This document shows, piece by piece, positions 7,242-14,708 of a stretch of DNA of 38,749 nucleotides. Below the pieces are notes generated by a model that worked only from the letters and a program-made list of their open reading frames with translations, made no database searches and was not told the origin of the DNA. The position numbers and the translations under genes were made by a program. The stretch lies in IMG/VR virus record IMGVR_UViG_3300046018_000035, positions 1 to 38,749 of that record; one strand, written 5' to 3'. The first letter of the stretch is position 1. Each line of letters begins with the position of its first letter. The stretch comes from a virus.

Positions 7242-7968
7242 ATTCTTTCATGTCCTTTTTGTTGGGGCCAACCTGAACTTCACAGGTTAGCGGAAGAGAA
7301 AAATCGTAACCAAAATGCTTACGACATAAATCTGGTACACTCTCTACAGCTTTTTTCAAGAGCATACTAATAGTATAACAGTTTTCTGCTGGTGTGTCAA
7401 TTACTAAACTGTCGTGGATGGTTCCTACAAACTTATATTCCAGGCCGGATTCTTTAAGGAGTCTTACTGCTTCAATTCTGGCAAGCATAACCAAGTCTGC
7501 TCCGAATCCCTGTACTGGGTAATTCTTGATGCAGGTAAGGGGCCACTTCCAGGCTCCGCCATCCCAGGACTGGCGGAATTCTGGAGTAAAGGCATAAAAG
7601 CGTCCAGAAGGGATTGTAAGGTACCCATCACGCTTAACGATGTCGAGTAGTTTGTCATGCCATTGTTTAATCCCTGAGTACTTGGTGTAGTAGTCGTCAA
7701 TTACTTGTTGCCAGAACTTTTGAGAAGAGCTAACTCCAGTGAAATCGGGATCGTTAGCATAGCTGTACGCGCTTCCTCCATAGATGAGTCTGAATTTAAA
7801 AATCTTGGCAACCAGTCGTCCTGGCTTTCCTTCTCCAAGTCTGAAGGCAACTCTATTTGTGTCATGTATATCTACCTTATCAATAATTTCTTTGCGTAAT
7901 ACTTTGTCGCCGGACAGTTCCGCAGCGACAACAACCTCAAGACCTTTTACATCACAGTTAATTAGCAT
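7225..7968 (-). CDS. DNA polymerase A, palm/fingers part (split gene)
   Basis: The C-terminal half of a family A DNA polymerase (247 aa). Motif A is Asp6-xxxx-Glu11 in NCDVKGLEV. Motif B is complete (Arg51, Lys55, Phe59, Tyr63-Gly64), and motif C is His185-Asp186 in TIHDSLVI. The exonuclease and thumb part is a separate upstream frame ending 11 nt inside this one. The ATG at 7,968 is the first codon able to start it, but no clear ribosome site precedes it, so it may be made by coupling or by frameshifting. Both parts are otherwise undamaged. Confidence 0.9.
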   Translation of the reverse strand: MLINCDVKGLEVVVAAELSGDKVLRKEIIDKVDIHDTNRVAFRLGEGKPGRLVAKIFKFRLIYGGSAYSYANDPDFTGVSSSQKFWQQVIDDYYTKYSGIKQWHDKLLDIVKRDGYLTIPSGRFYAFTPEFRQSWDGGAWKWPLTCIKNYPVQGFGADLVMLARIEAVRLLKESGLEYKFVGTIHDSLVIDTPAENCYTISMLLKKAVESVPDLCRKHFGYDFSLPLTCEVQVGPNKKDMKEYAVQD

Positions 7969-9163
7969 AACGTGAGATAAAAAACTGCTCTACCTCAGGA
8001 GGTTGGTTCTGCATGTTTGGTGCAGAACTACTTAGACGGCCAGTGACTGCAACATTTTGGTTAAATTGCCCATGAATCAAATTGTCTGTCCATTGCTTGT
8101 CGTTAAATTGTTTAAAAAGGCTCTCCAGCATTTCACAAACCTTCTGTGTTTCACTGCGCTTTTGTAGCGTAGTGAGGACGTTCTTAGCAGTCTTATTTCC
8201 CTTTAAGGAAGCTAGAGTCGGGGCATCCGTCTGATAAATCCTCGTGGGCACCGTTTTGTCCTTAGTCTTTTTAGTCTCAGTGCCGTCAATCGGGCTGAAT
8301 AATGTAGGAAAAACAATCTTTTCGATATGCCACGAATTCTTCGTATATTGCTCACCCCTTTTAGGGCCACTTTTATACACCGCCTGTGCGGGAATGGCAT
8401 AATCAAACTCTATCGTACCGCCATATAAGAAGCAACTGAGATGATCGCCAGAATCCCAATTAAAAGTTCCGTGGGAAATAGTAGGAAGAAGGCTGGCAAG
8501 TTGTAGCTCCAATAAACCAACTTGTTCTTTACTTGCTGTAAGATATTTTCCAGCCTTGTCAGAGTCAAATAAAAGACCATTATGCTCAATATTTGCCAAT
8601 ACCTTGAGGTCTTCCCCCAAGAGGTATACAAGTCGTTTTTGTTCATCGCTTAAAAGCTCCTGCTGAACCAGGAAGAGTTTCTCAGTTTGTATAACGTCCC
8701 ATTCATTGTACTCTTGAAGAATTGGAATTGGAATATCATCTGTTTGAGTGCCTGCTTCCCAAAGTTCTTTAACGAGATCAATTTTAGTTTCAAGTCCATA
8801 TTTAATTAAACATTCATTAAGAGAAATAAATTGGGCCTTCTGGCCGGTGTAGATGTGTTCTGCTAGTTGGCAGTCCCACACAGGATTACTTAGCCCACTA
8901 GGAAATAGCCAATGGTAATCAAATTTAAAATTAAAACCAACACAGACACTGGTATGGCCCAATCCTCGTAGGAATGAAGTGAAGTCAGGATCAGAAAAGT
9001 ATTTGAAAGTAACAGCAGAGCCGTTGTGTTTGATAGCATATGATACTAGTTTATTTCTAGGGTCAAAGGGATGGCCCTTGTTATATGTTTGGGTTTCACA
9101 GTCCAAAACGGTGTAGGGTGCTTCCGTGTGGGATTCAAACCCACTACTGTCCGTGTTATCCAC
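7958..9163 (-). CDS. DNA polymerase A, exonuclease/thumb part (split gene)
   Basis: The N-terminal part (401 aa) of the replicative family A polymerase. The proofreading exonuclease motifs are intact: Exo I Asp21-x-Glu23 (LDCETQ), Exo II Asn78-x3-Asp82 (NFKFD) and Exo III Tyr152-x3-Asp156 (YNEWD). The thumb follows, and the product ends just after the conserved TGRLSSSAPNMQNQPP segment (374-389), where an intact enzyme would run into motif A. The start is GTG with AAAGGA upstream. Both lie inside a tRNA-like fold. No later in-frame start would keep Exo I. Confidence 0.9.
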   Translation of the reverse strand: MDNTDSSGFESHTEAPYTVLDCETQTYNKGHPFDPRNKLVSYAIKHNGSAVTFKYFSDPDFTSFLRGLGHTSVCVGFNFKFDYHWLFPSGLSNPVWDCQLAEHIYTGQKAQFISLNECLIKYGLETKIDLVKELWEAGTQTDDIPIPILQEYNEWDVIQTEKLFLVQQELLSDEQKRLVYLLGEDLKVLANIEHNGLLFDSDKAGKYLTASKEQVGLLELQLASLLPTISHGTFNWDSGDHLSCFLYGGTIEFDYAIPAQAVYKSGPKRGEQYTKNSWHIEKIVFPTLFSPIDGTETKKTKDKTVPTRIYQTDAPTLASLKGNKTAKNVLTTLQKRSETQKVCEMLESLFKQFNDKQWTDNLIHGQFNQNVAVTGRLSSSAPNMQNQPPEVEQFFISRYAN

Positions 9164-9190
9164 TACCCTTATCCTTTGGGTTACGGAAGC
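9120..9190 (-). other. tRNA-like fold (degenerate tRNA or translational operator)
   Basis: On the minus strand the ends form a perfect 8-bp acceptor-like stem (GCTTCCGT with ACGGAAGC). A D-arm (ACCC/GGGT, loop AAAGGATAA) and a perfect T-arm (GTGGG, loop TTTGAAT, CCCAC) are present. The 21 nt between D- and T-arms do not form a 5-bp anticodon stem in any register I tried, so a working tRNA is unlikely. The element overlaps the stop of the 50-aa gene, the ribosome-binding site (in the D-loop), the GTG start and the first codons of the polymerase. The 8-bp stem with G opposite C at its end recalls tRNA-His, but no His anticodon arm is seen. Confidence 0.5.
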
Positions 9191-9333
9191 GTTGCATAAA
9201 AGCTCTTAATTAACTTCTCGATTTCAGTAGCAGAGGTTTCAATTAAAAACTGACCTCTATCGTCGTCATACCACCCACTCATATTATCCCATAAATAAGA
9301 AGCTAAATACCGGGCAATTTCTGAATCATCCAT
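9181..9333 (-). CDS. Unknown 50-aa acidic protein
   Basis: A short gene, MDDSEIARYLASYLWDNMSG and 30 more residues, fills the gap between helicase and polymerase. The composition (acidic, aromatic, helical) is clearly protein-like. The ATG has no strong ribosome site. An in-frame TTG at 9,354 overlapping the helicase stop would couple translation and add seven residues. The stop codon lies in the tRNA-like element. Confidence 0.6.
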   Translation of the reverse strand: MDDSEIARYLASYLWDNMSGWYDDDRGQFLIETSATEIEKLIKSFYATLP

Positions 9334-9346
9334 AGTAATTTTAGGT

Positions 9347-10588
9347 TCAGTCAAAGTGTATTACATCCCTATAGCGTGCTACAGTGGGTTCTATGAGTAC
9401 TTCAAATCGTCCATGACGGAGCTCTTGTCTGCTGTCAGCATCCCCAAGTAGTTTGTTCTTAGAAATATTCAAGAACCTAGCTGATGCTAGCTCTTGATCG
9501 GCAGCCTTACCGATGCCAAGAATGAAGTCCGCTTCTGCTTGCTTAGCTGTCTTAGCATTTGCCACATGCTCCATAGTGAGATACCGAACACCCTCTGCAT
9601 GGCCGTCAGCTTGGCAAACTCCAAGGGAGGCATGACTTCCCTTAGCCAATTCTCTTGCCCATTGGTAAATGCTTCCAAGTCGCAAGTCTTCTCGGTCATT
9701 AGCAAATCCTTTAATTTTATCAATTTGGTCGTATACTACCAAGGATGGATTCAGTTGCTCTACAAGTCGTTCAACATCGCGCCGGCCAATTGTCGCGCTG
9801 TCAAACAATCGAAACTTAGTACCAACTTGCTCCTTAAATTCATCACGAAACCGCTTGACATTGGAAAGAATTACATCACTACTGACACCGAAGTAGGCAC
9901 AATAAACACGAAGCATTACTTTCCATCCGTCTTCCTCGTTATTGAGCCAGCATACTGTTGCTGTGCTCTGGGTAAGGAATTGCGTAATCTCACTTGCAAG
10001 GAAGGTAGTTTTGCCGGTCTCGGGGCGCGCAAAGATGAATCCAAAATCTCCCTTGCGGAGACTTCCCAAGCTTTTATTAAGGCAGTCAAGTCTCCATCGA
10101 AGTCCTTGATCGTAAACATGATTTGATAGGAGTTCTTCAAGATCGGTGTTAACCTCGTTAATTGAGAAATGATCGACCTGTTCTGCTTTAGGAGACTCAG
10201 CTAAAAACTGGTCTAAGTCGTCCTGTTCCTTCAACCCCTGACTAACCTGAAAGGCTAGCTCAGACAGCTTTAAAGCACGCTTGCGGGCAATGGTTTGCTT
10301 AACAATGTCCAGACCTACATCTGGTGTAATTGAAGCCTCTGAAAGGATTTTGAATAGAGATGAATATATTTCATTGTCTACATTGGGATAGCTTGCATAG
10401 AAGCTTGCTATAAGGTCATCAATAGTTAAGTCATGTTGATACTTTTCATGTAGAGATATTAGTGTTTGATATAGAAAACTTAGTTCTCTATGTGTTTCTT
10501 TAAGGTATTTTAAATCTATATATTCTTTATATAATATATAAGATTCTTTATTAAATAATACCTTTATTAAAAGTAGTTCATATTGTAT
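9347..10588 (-). CDS. Replicative DNA helicase (DnaB/RecA fold), AUA start likely
   Basis: A hexameric-type helicase with a RecA-like core: Walker A ARPETGKT (about residues 187-194), Walker B VVYDQID (about 284-290) and later SKNKLLG. The first ATG/GTG/TTG in frame is a TTG at 10,234, which cuts into the middle. Upstream of it the frame stays open for about 120 codons of good helical protein (QYELLLIKVLFNKE and onward), the expected N-terminal domain, up to a perfect AAAGGAGA site at 10,595-10,602. No AUG, GUG or UUG exists there. ATA at 10,586-10,588, seven bases after GGAG, is the best start. This gives 413 aa. Confidence 0.85.
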   Translation of the reverse strand: MQYELLLIKVLFNKESYILYKEYIDLKYLKETHRELSFLYQTLISLHEKYQHDLTIDDLIASFYASYPNVDNEIYSSLFKILSEASITPDVGLDIVKQTIARKRALKLSELAFQVSQGLKEQDDLDQFLAESPKAEQVDHFSINEVNTDLEELLSNHVYDQGLRWRLDCLNKSLGSLRKGDFGFIFARPETGKTTFLASEITQFLTQSTATVCWLNNEEDGWKVMLRVYCAYFGVSSDVILSNVKRFRDEFKEQVGTKFRLFDSATIGRRDVERLVEQLNPSLVVYDQIDKIKGFANDREDLRLGSIYQWARELAKGSHASLGVCQADGHAEGVRYLTMEHVANAKTAKQAEADFILGIGKAADQELASARFLNISKNKLLGDADSRQELRHGRFEVLIEPTVARYRDVIHFD

Positions 10589-10611
10589 TATAATTCTCCT
10601 TTAATACAATT

Positions 10612-10640
10612 ATTCTACCAGAAGATTTAAGTATTGTCAA
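10612..10640 (-). promoter_or_regulatory. Sigma-70 promoter for the helicase-polymerase genes
   Basis: Leftward TTGACA (10,635-10,640), 17-bp spacer and TAGAAT (10,612-10,617) preceded by an extended TGG. This is near consensus. Transcription would start only about 10 nt before the AAGGAG site of the helicase, inside the end of the upstream gene. It supports translation beginning just downstream of that site. Confidence 0.8.
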
Positions 10641-10932
10641 GTCTTTTATTAAATCCTTCCACTTCCTTCTTTGGAAGCTGTGTAAGCGGAGCACATTGTA
10701 CAGCCCGTCCTTCTTCATCCACAATGAATCCTCCAACATTATAGCACATGCTATGATAAAGTTCAACTCCTTCTGTAGTTCCTACTTTTTTGCCTTGATA
10801 GTAACCAGCGCCTGTGAAGATTGCTAGCACAGATAGGGCAAGAAGGGCCTTAATCGGGCGATAGAGCCTGTTTCCAGACCACCGAGCTAGGGTGGTAGCC
10901 ATAGCCCACCTGAGGGCGTTAAATTGGCTCAT
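10627..10932 (-). CDS. Small membrane protein, unknown
   Basis: A 101-aa protein with a basic N-terminus and one hydrophobic segment (IKALLALSVLAIFTGAGYY, about 27-45), followed by a soluble part with two cysteines (Cys63, Cys80). It is probably anchored in the inner membrane. The ATG at 10,932 overlaps the ThyX stop (ATGA). An ATG at 10,902 with AGGTGG five bases upstream is an equally good start and keeps the membrane segment. I do not recognise the family. Confidence 0.65.
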   Translation of the reverse strand: MSQFNALRWAMATTLARWSGNRLYRPIKALLALSVLAIFTGAGYYQGKKVGTTEGVELYHSMCYNVGGFIVDEEGRAVQCAPLTQLPKKEVEGFNKRLDNT

Positions 10933-11612
10933 TTCAACAAAGCCTGCAAAGCATTAGGGAAAGAAGGAAGTAATTGGTTGTACATTTCTTGTGCAATATC
11001 CTGTGTTTCTTTCTGCGTGTGAGGATCTAAACGCAACTTAAAGATGCGGCTCCATGCAGCAAGGGAGCCTGTCCACCACCACTCTGTCATCATGTTTTGT
11101 GGAAGAATCATACGGGCTTGTTCAGGGGCTACACCACCCTCTAGGAGCATGTTATATGTCATTAGACTTTCTTTAACAGAATTATGAAAATGTATAGAAA
11201 GCTCATTAGCAAATACTCCTGTAACTACCCCATCAGATCCTTGCTTAGCATTTACCGGCTTACCTCGCCATCCATCCGGATAGAAAAACTCTGGTTCGTC
11301 ATCGACATAGCGCCGACTAACTTCATTCCACACAAGTCCCACTTGATGCTTTCCAAGCTGACGTGCTACAAAAATAGGAGCTTTAATTACAAAGGTAGCA
11401 TTGACGTGCCCAAATGGTGTCCAATGTCCATGAGAAGCAAGATAATTAATTAGATTAATATCCTTTCCAGCTAGAGCATCAAATTCACAATCTAAGTGGA
11501 TATGATGGTTCCAAGTGCTTTCTTTATGAAAACTTACACGAGCAGCATTGACAATGTCAAGTTCTGTACCATCTACTTTACGTAGAGTTACTTCACAGTT
11601 ACTTATCTTCAT
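10929..11612 (-). CDS. thyX: Flavin-dependent thymidylate synthase
   Basis: Makes dTMP from dUMP using methylene-tetrahydrofolate and FAD. The core resembles ThyX throughout (AARVSFHKES, TPFGHVNATF, NEVSRRYVDDEPEFF). The signature usually written RHRx7S appears as ARQLGKHQVGLVWNEVSRRY, where Arg, His, Asn-Glu and Ser align but the second Arg is Gln. The ATG at 11,612 has GAGG six bases upstream, better than the TTG at 11,618. With the deaminase and reductase it completes a phage route to dTTP. Confidence 0.92.
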   Translation of the reverse strand: MKISNCEVTLRKVDGTELDIVNAARVSFHKESTWNHHIHLDCEFDALAGKDINLINYLASHGHWTPFGHVNATFVIKAPIFVARQLGKHQVGLVWNEVSRRYVDDEPEFFYPDGWRGKPVNAKQGSDGVVTGVFANELSIHFHNSVKESLMTYNMLLEGGVAPEQARMILPQNMMTEWWWTGSLAAWSRIFKLRLDPHTQKETQDIAQEMYNQLLPSFPNALQALLK

Positions 11613-11778
11613 TAACAACCTCTACTTCTGTACTAGCACTCAAGTGAATAGGTTCGCCGTTTAGATAACAAAGAGAATACATACCATCAATATGCTTAAA
11701 ATCAATCAAATATTTTATTTCACTTTCTGAATCTGTATAAATAATCTTGCTATTCCTGGGAACTTCGTAGAGCTTCAT
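11599..11778 (-). CDS. Unknown 59-aa protein
   Basis: A short gene (MKLYEVPRNSKIIYTDSESE and 39 more residues) between primase and ThyX, overlapping both (29 nt and 14 nt). AAAGGA lies seven bases before the ATG. It has a beta-rich pattern similar in style to small phage proteins of unknown function, and no motif is recognised. Confidence 0.75.
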   Translation of the reverse strand: MKLYEVPRNSKIIYTDSESEIKYLIDFKHIDGMYSLCYLNGEPIHLSASTEVEVVNEDK

Positions 11779-12487
11779 TAATTTCCTTTATGGGTAATTC
11801 TTTAGGGTCATTCTTGGTAGATATAAACTGAACTGGAAGCCCTGTCAAGCCCTGTAACCAAGCTGCTTTACGTGTGATCGTCCCTCTTTGATCCGCATCC
11901 AGCCACAACACAATAGGTTTTTGCTGTGCCATTAAATATTTTATATGACAGGGATGTATCTGTGTACCAAATAGAGGTAATGTGGGCACGACTTGTCCGA
12001 CCTTGTGGGAGGAAATCCAATCTTCTACTAGAACTATTATCGAAGAGGGGGCCAAGGCCAGGAAATTGTGGATAGGGAAGGCTTGCTTGTGGCTGTCTCC
12101 CCAGACATACCATTTCCTTTGTTTGTCCTTCCCCACATACCGTCCAATAGAGAAGGCTGTTGGGTTTCCAGGCAAGCTGGGGTTTCCCACGGTGAATATG
12201 AGGCGCTCTTGTCCAGGAGAATAGCCAACTGAGTCTTTCCAATAGCTCCAGGGTAGTCCATATTGCAAGAGCCATTTGAAGGCTGATGCTGGAACTTCTC
12301 TGGTGAAGTCACTAGGTAGCATAGCTTTTGAGACATCATTCTTTACCTCAGGTTTTACATAGTGTTTAGGAAACTCATGATAGCTACATGAGAAACAGTG
12401 GTAATGACCATTATTAAAATTAACAAGGTTGTCCCCTGCCCTATCATTACCAATAGAGCGGCAACGAGGACATGGGGAAGTTTTCAT
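11750..12487 (-). CDS. DNA primase (zinc finger plus Toprim)
   Basis: A 245-aa primase. The N-terminal zinc finger uses Cys6, Cys9, Cys31 and Cys34 (CPRC...CFSC), and the Toprim domain has VLVEDWISSHKV (Glu) and VLWLDADQRG (DxD). It is separate from the helicase, whereas T7 gp4 joins both in one chain. The start is an ATG that overlaps the previous gene's stop by 4 nt. It primes lagging strands together with the helicase and SSB. Confidence 0.9.
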   Translation of the reverse strand: MKTSPCPRCRSIGNDRAGDNLVNFNNGHYHCFSCSYHEFPKHYVKPEVKNDVSKAMLPSDFTREVPASAFKWLLQYGLPWSYWKDSVGYSPGQERLIFTVGNPSLPGNPTAFSIGRYVGKDKQRKWYVWGDSHKQAFPIHNFLALAPSSIIVLVEDWISSHKVGQVVPTLPLFGTQIHPCHIKYLMAQQKPIVLWLDADQRGTITRKAAWLQGLTGLPVQFISTKNDPKELPIKEINEALRSSQE

Positions 12488-12693
12488 TCTTCTTCGTCGT
12501 TACTAGGGTCCATTAGAAATTCAATATCCCCATCCTCCACATTATCAAATGGATTGAGGTCTTCTCGTCCAATGGTGGCAATAGGAATATCTTTCAGACA
12601 TTTCTGGCAGATGTCAACAAATTCATTATTGTCAGCACGACGTAGTGTACTTTCATAATCAGAAAGAAATCGGTTACAACATTGACAACGCAT
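12484..12693 (-). CDS. Small zinc-ribbon protein
   Basis: A 69-aa protein with two CxxC pairs (CQCC near the N-terminus and CQKC about residue 34), enough for one zinc ribbon, followed by a very acidic C-terminus (DNVEDGDIEFLMDPSNDEEE). It could bind nucleic acid or a protein partner. The ATG overlaps the ATP-grasp gene's stop (TGATG). A GTG three bases upstream is also possible. It links the amide-bond cluster with the replication genes. Confidence 0.7.
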   Translation of the reverse strand: MRCQCCNRFLSDYESTLRRADNNEFVDICQKCLKDIPIATIGREDLNPFDNVEDGDIEFLMDPSNDEEE

Positions 12694-13421
12694 CACTTCA
12701 CCCTTTTAGTCAAATTAAAAGCCTTAATCAAGGCTTCACTATATCGCTGCAAAGTTGTACCCATTAGCCCAGGCCGAGAATTCACTTCAAGAACAAAACA
12801 CTGATTACGTTTCTCATTGTAGACAATATCGACAGCACCATATTGATAACCCACAGCAGCAACTGCTGCAATAGCGAGGCTATGAATGCCGTCAGGAGGA
12901 AGAATAGCATCCCGAGTGTAGCAATAGCCGTTAGCACAATTACGAACACGTGTGTCCCTATCCCCGTCAAATCCACGCTTCTTTTTCTTTTGTTGAATGT
13001 CAATTACTTCTCCATTGAAGACATGGACTCGATATTCTGCTTTCTTTGGGATGTATTCAGTATAAAGTGGAGCCCTCGGATATATATCTGAGGACGACTC
13101 AAACTCGATAATGCCTCGCCCATTAGTGGAGTTAATGAGGGTTCTAGCAAAGAGAGTTTTGCAATTAAGATTTCTTGCTCCTCCGATAGTGACAGCAGCC
13201 TTTGGACAAGAGATATTGTTTTGTTGGAATTTGACAAACTGCTCTATCTTATTAAGAGTTTTAGGAACCACTTGAAAAGCCGCCCGTGATCGACCGCCCT
13301 TAAGTTTTTTAATTGTACTACGCCTATAAATCTGATTAACTACTTCTTCTCGAAGCTGCTGCTGTAGTGCCCGTGCAAATTTACTTGCTACAGGGTTTAC
13401 AACAATATCAAGTTTCTTCAT
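12693..13421 (-). CDS. ATP-grasp amide ligase (RimK-like)
   Basis: An ATP-dependent carboxylate-amine ligase: it activates a carboxyl as acyl-phosphate and joins it to an amine. Visible signatures are a glycine loop NSTNGRGI (97-104), the TEYIPKKAEYRV segment (121-132) typical of phage ATP-grasp proteins, a basic patch QKKKKRG, Asp198 in AVDIVYN and the metal-binding Glu212-x-Asn214 in LEVNSRPG. At 242 aa it has only the minimal ATP-grasp core with a short N-terminal region. It is followed by a glutamine amidotransferase and two more amide ligases. The substrate is unknown. Confidence 0.88.
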   Translation of the reverse strand: MKKLDIVVNPVASKFARALQQQLREEVVNQIYRRSTIKKLKGGRSRAAFQVVPKTLNKIEQFVKFQQNNISCPKAAVTIGGARNLNCKTLFARTLINSTNGRGIIEFESSSDIYPRAPLYTEYIPKKAEYRVHVFNGEVIDIQQKKKKRGFDGDRDTRVRNCANGYCYTRDAILPPDGIHSLAIAAVAAVGYQYGAVDIVYNEKRNQCFVLEVNSRPGLMGTTLQRYSEALIKAFNLTKRVK

Positions 13422-13430
13422 ATAAGTTCC

Positions 13431-14708
13431 TTAATGTGGAATGAGTGTCTCAGTGTAAAAAGGTTTTACATTTGTCATCAAGCAGGTAACAACCATATGC
13501 CCAGGAGACGCTGTAAGAGTTCTAACTGCTACAATGTTTGCAGTATACCACTCATTTTCTAGATAGTCAAGCATTTGTTCTGATGTTTTGTTATAGACAA
13601 ACCAGTGAAATGTAACCCTATCCATCTTACCATCTGGCGTAGTAGTCGATGCTGACATATGCCATGTAGTACAGTTTGGATGTTTATTGGCAGGAATATA
13701 GTCATTAAGTTCAATAAAGATTTCCTTGGAATGATCTCCAGTGCGAAGAGTTTCAGCAATCTCTAGTGCATCACCAATAGACAAGAATAGTTCAGGACTT
13801 TCAGAAGCAATAATTTCAATAAGTGCCCTATCTACCTGTTCTGCTTGAGGACGAGTATATGGAAATCTAGTTACATTCTCATGGTGTCCCTGATACGAAA
13901 CAGTTTCGTCCACCATGTAATCCCAGTCAGGTAGGTCAACTCGGCGGTTATCGGTGTAGACGTTTGTTGCATTGGAGTGACAAAAGGGAGCCTCATAAGC
14001 ACACTGGAGCTTTTCATCCCCCCGTTCCCAAGAATGAGCCTTCAATGAAAGTGTTACAAGAACATTAGCTTCTAGCATATAGCTTTGCTGTGTGTATTTC
14101 AAGCCATGCCTATCTGCGGCATTCTCCATAAATCCGGGCTCACTAGCCCACATCAATCCACCACTAGTAAGCTCAAGCAACCATAGGGGCCGCTCAGGAT
14201 TACGAATCATATGTAGCTTACCAGTCTCAGCGTTAAACCACACCAAAGCATATGCTGCATTAATTTTCTTAAGGGCTGTGGTAATATCCTCATTCTCTGA
14301 GATAACATGAGCTACTGCCTCAGTGTCAACCTCAGTGTCTTTATGATGCTTATGGCTGCCCTTGTATGTGCCATTTTGCACCAAAACAATTTTATCATCC
14401 ACTACAAAGGGATGGGCATTTTTGTCTGTGATCGTCCCCCGTGTAGCTGCCCTGTTATGCCCCACTGCAAACACTCCGGCCCTAATTAGGGCCTGTTTAT
14501 ATTCATTAAATTCAGGACGACGAATAAAAGAGCCACCATCAGATGCTTCCTTCCAAATCCCCACATTTTTATGCTTGTCTACGCCAAAGACACCAGTAGA
14601 ATCCCACCCCCGAAGGGTATCAAAGAATAGCATGTCAGCAAAAGCATCAACCTCTTGCTTACTAAAACCACCCATGTATGCCGAAGCAAAGCCCACAATT
14701 CCACACAT
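13431..14708 (-). CDS. Class II glutamine amidotransferase (Ntn hydrolase)
   Basis: Releases ammonia or a glutamyl group from glutamine. The N-terminal nucleophile Cys2 (MCGIVGF), GHNRAATRG (83-91), NAHPF (97-101), QNGTY (111-115) and DTE (128-130) are all present, as in GlmS/AsnB-type domains. The C-terminal 200 residues show no synthase domain I can recognise, so it is not GlmS or AsnB itself. The start overlaps the amidoligase stop (TAATG), showing tight coupling. It probably supplies ammonia or glutamate to the neighbouring ligases. Confidence 0.9.
   Translation of the reverse strand: MCGIVGFASAYMGGFSKQEVDAFADMLFFDTLRGWDSTGVFGVDKHKNVGIWKEASDGGSFIRRPEFNEYKQALIRAGVFAVGHNRAATRGTITDKNAHPFVVDDKIVLVQNGTYKGSHKHHKDTEVDTEAVAHVISENEDITTALKKINAAYALVWFNAETGKLHMIRNPERPLWLLELTSGGLMWASEPGFMENAADRHGLKYTQQSYMLEANVLVTLSLKAHSWERGDEKLQCAYEAPFCHSNATNVYTDNRRVDLPDWDYMVDETVSYQGHHENVTRFPYTRPQAEQVDRALIEIIASESPELFLSIGDALEIAETLRTGDHSKEIFIELNDYIPANKHPNCTTWHMSASTTTPDGKMDRVTFHWFVYNKTSEQMLDYLENEWYTANIVAVRTLTASPGHMVVTCLMTNVKPFYTETLIPH

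Noticed and set aside
9494-10126. 210-codon plus-strand frame
   Set aside because: Antisense to the helicase core with Walker motifs. No ribosome site.
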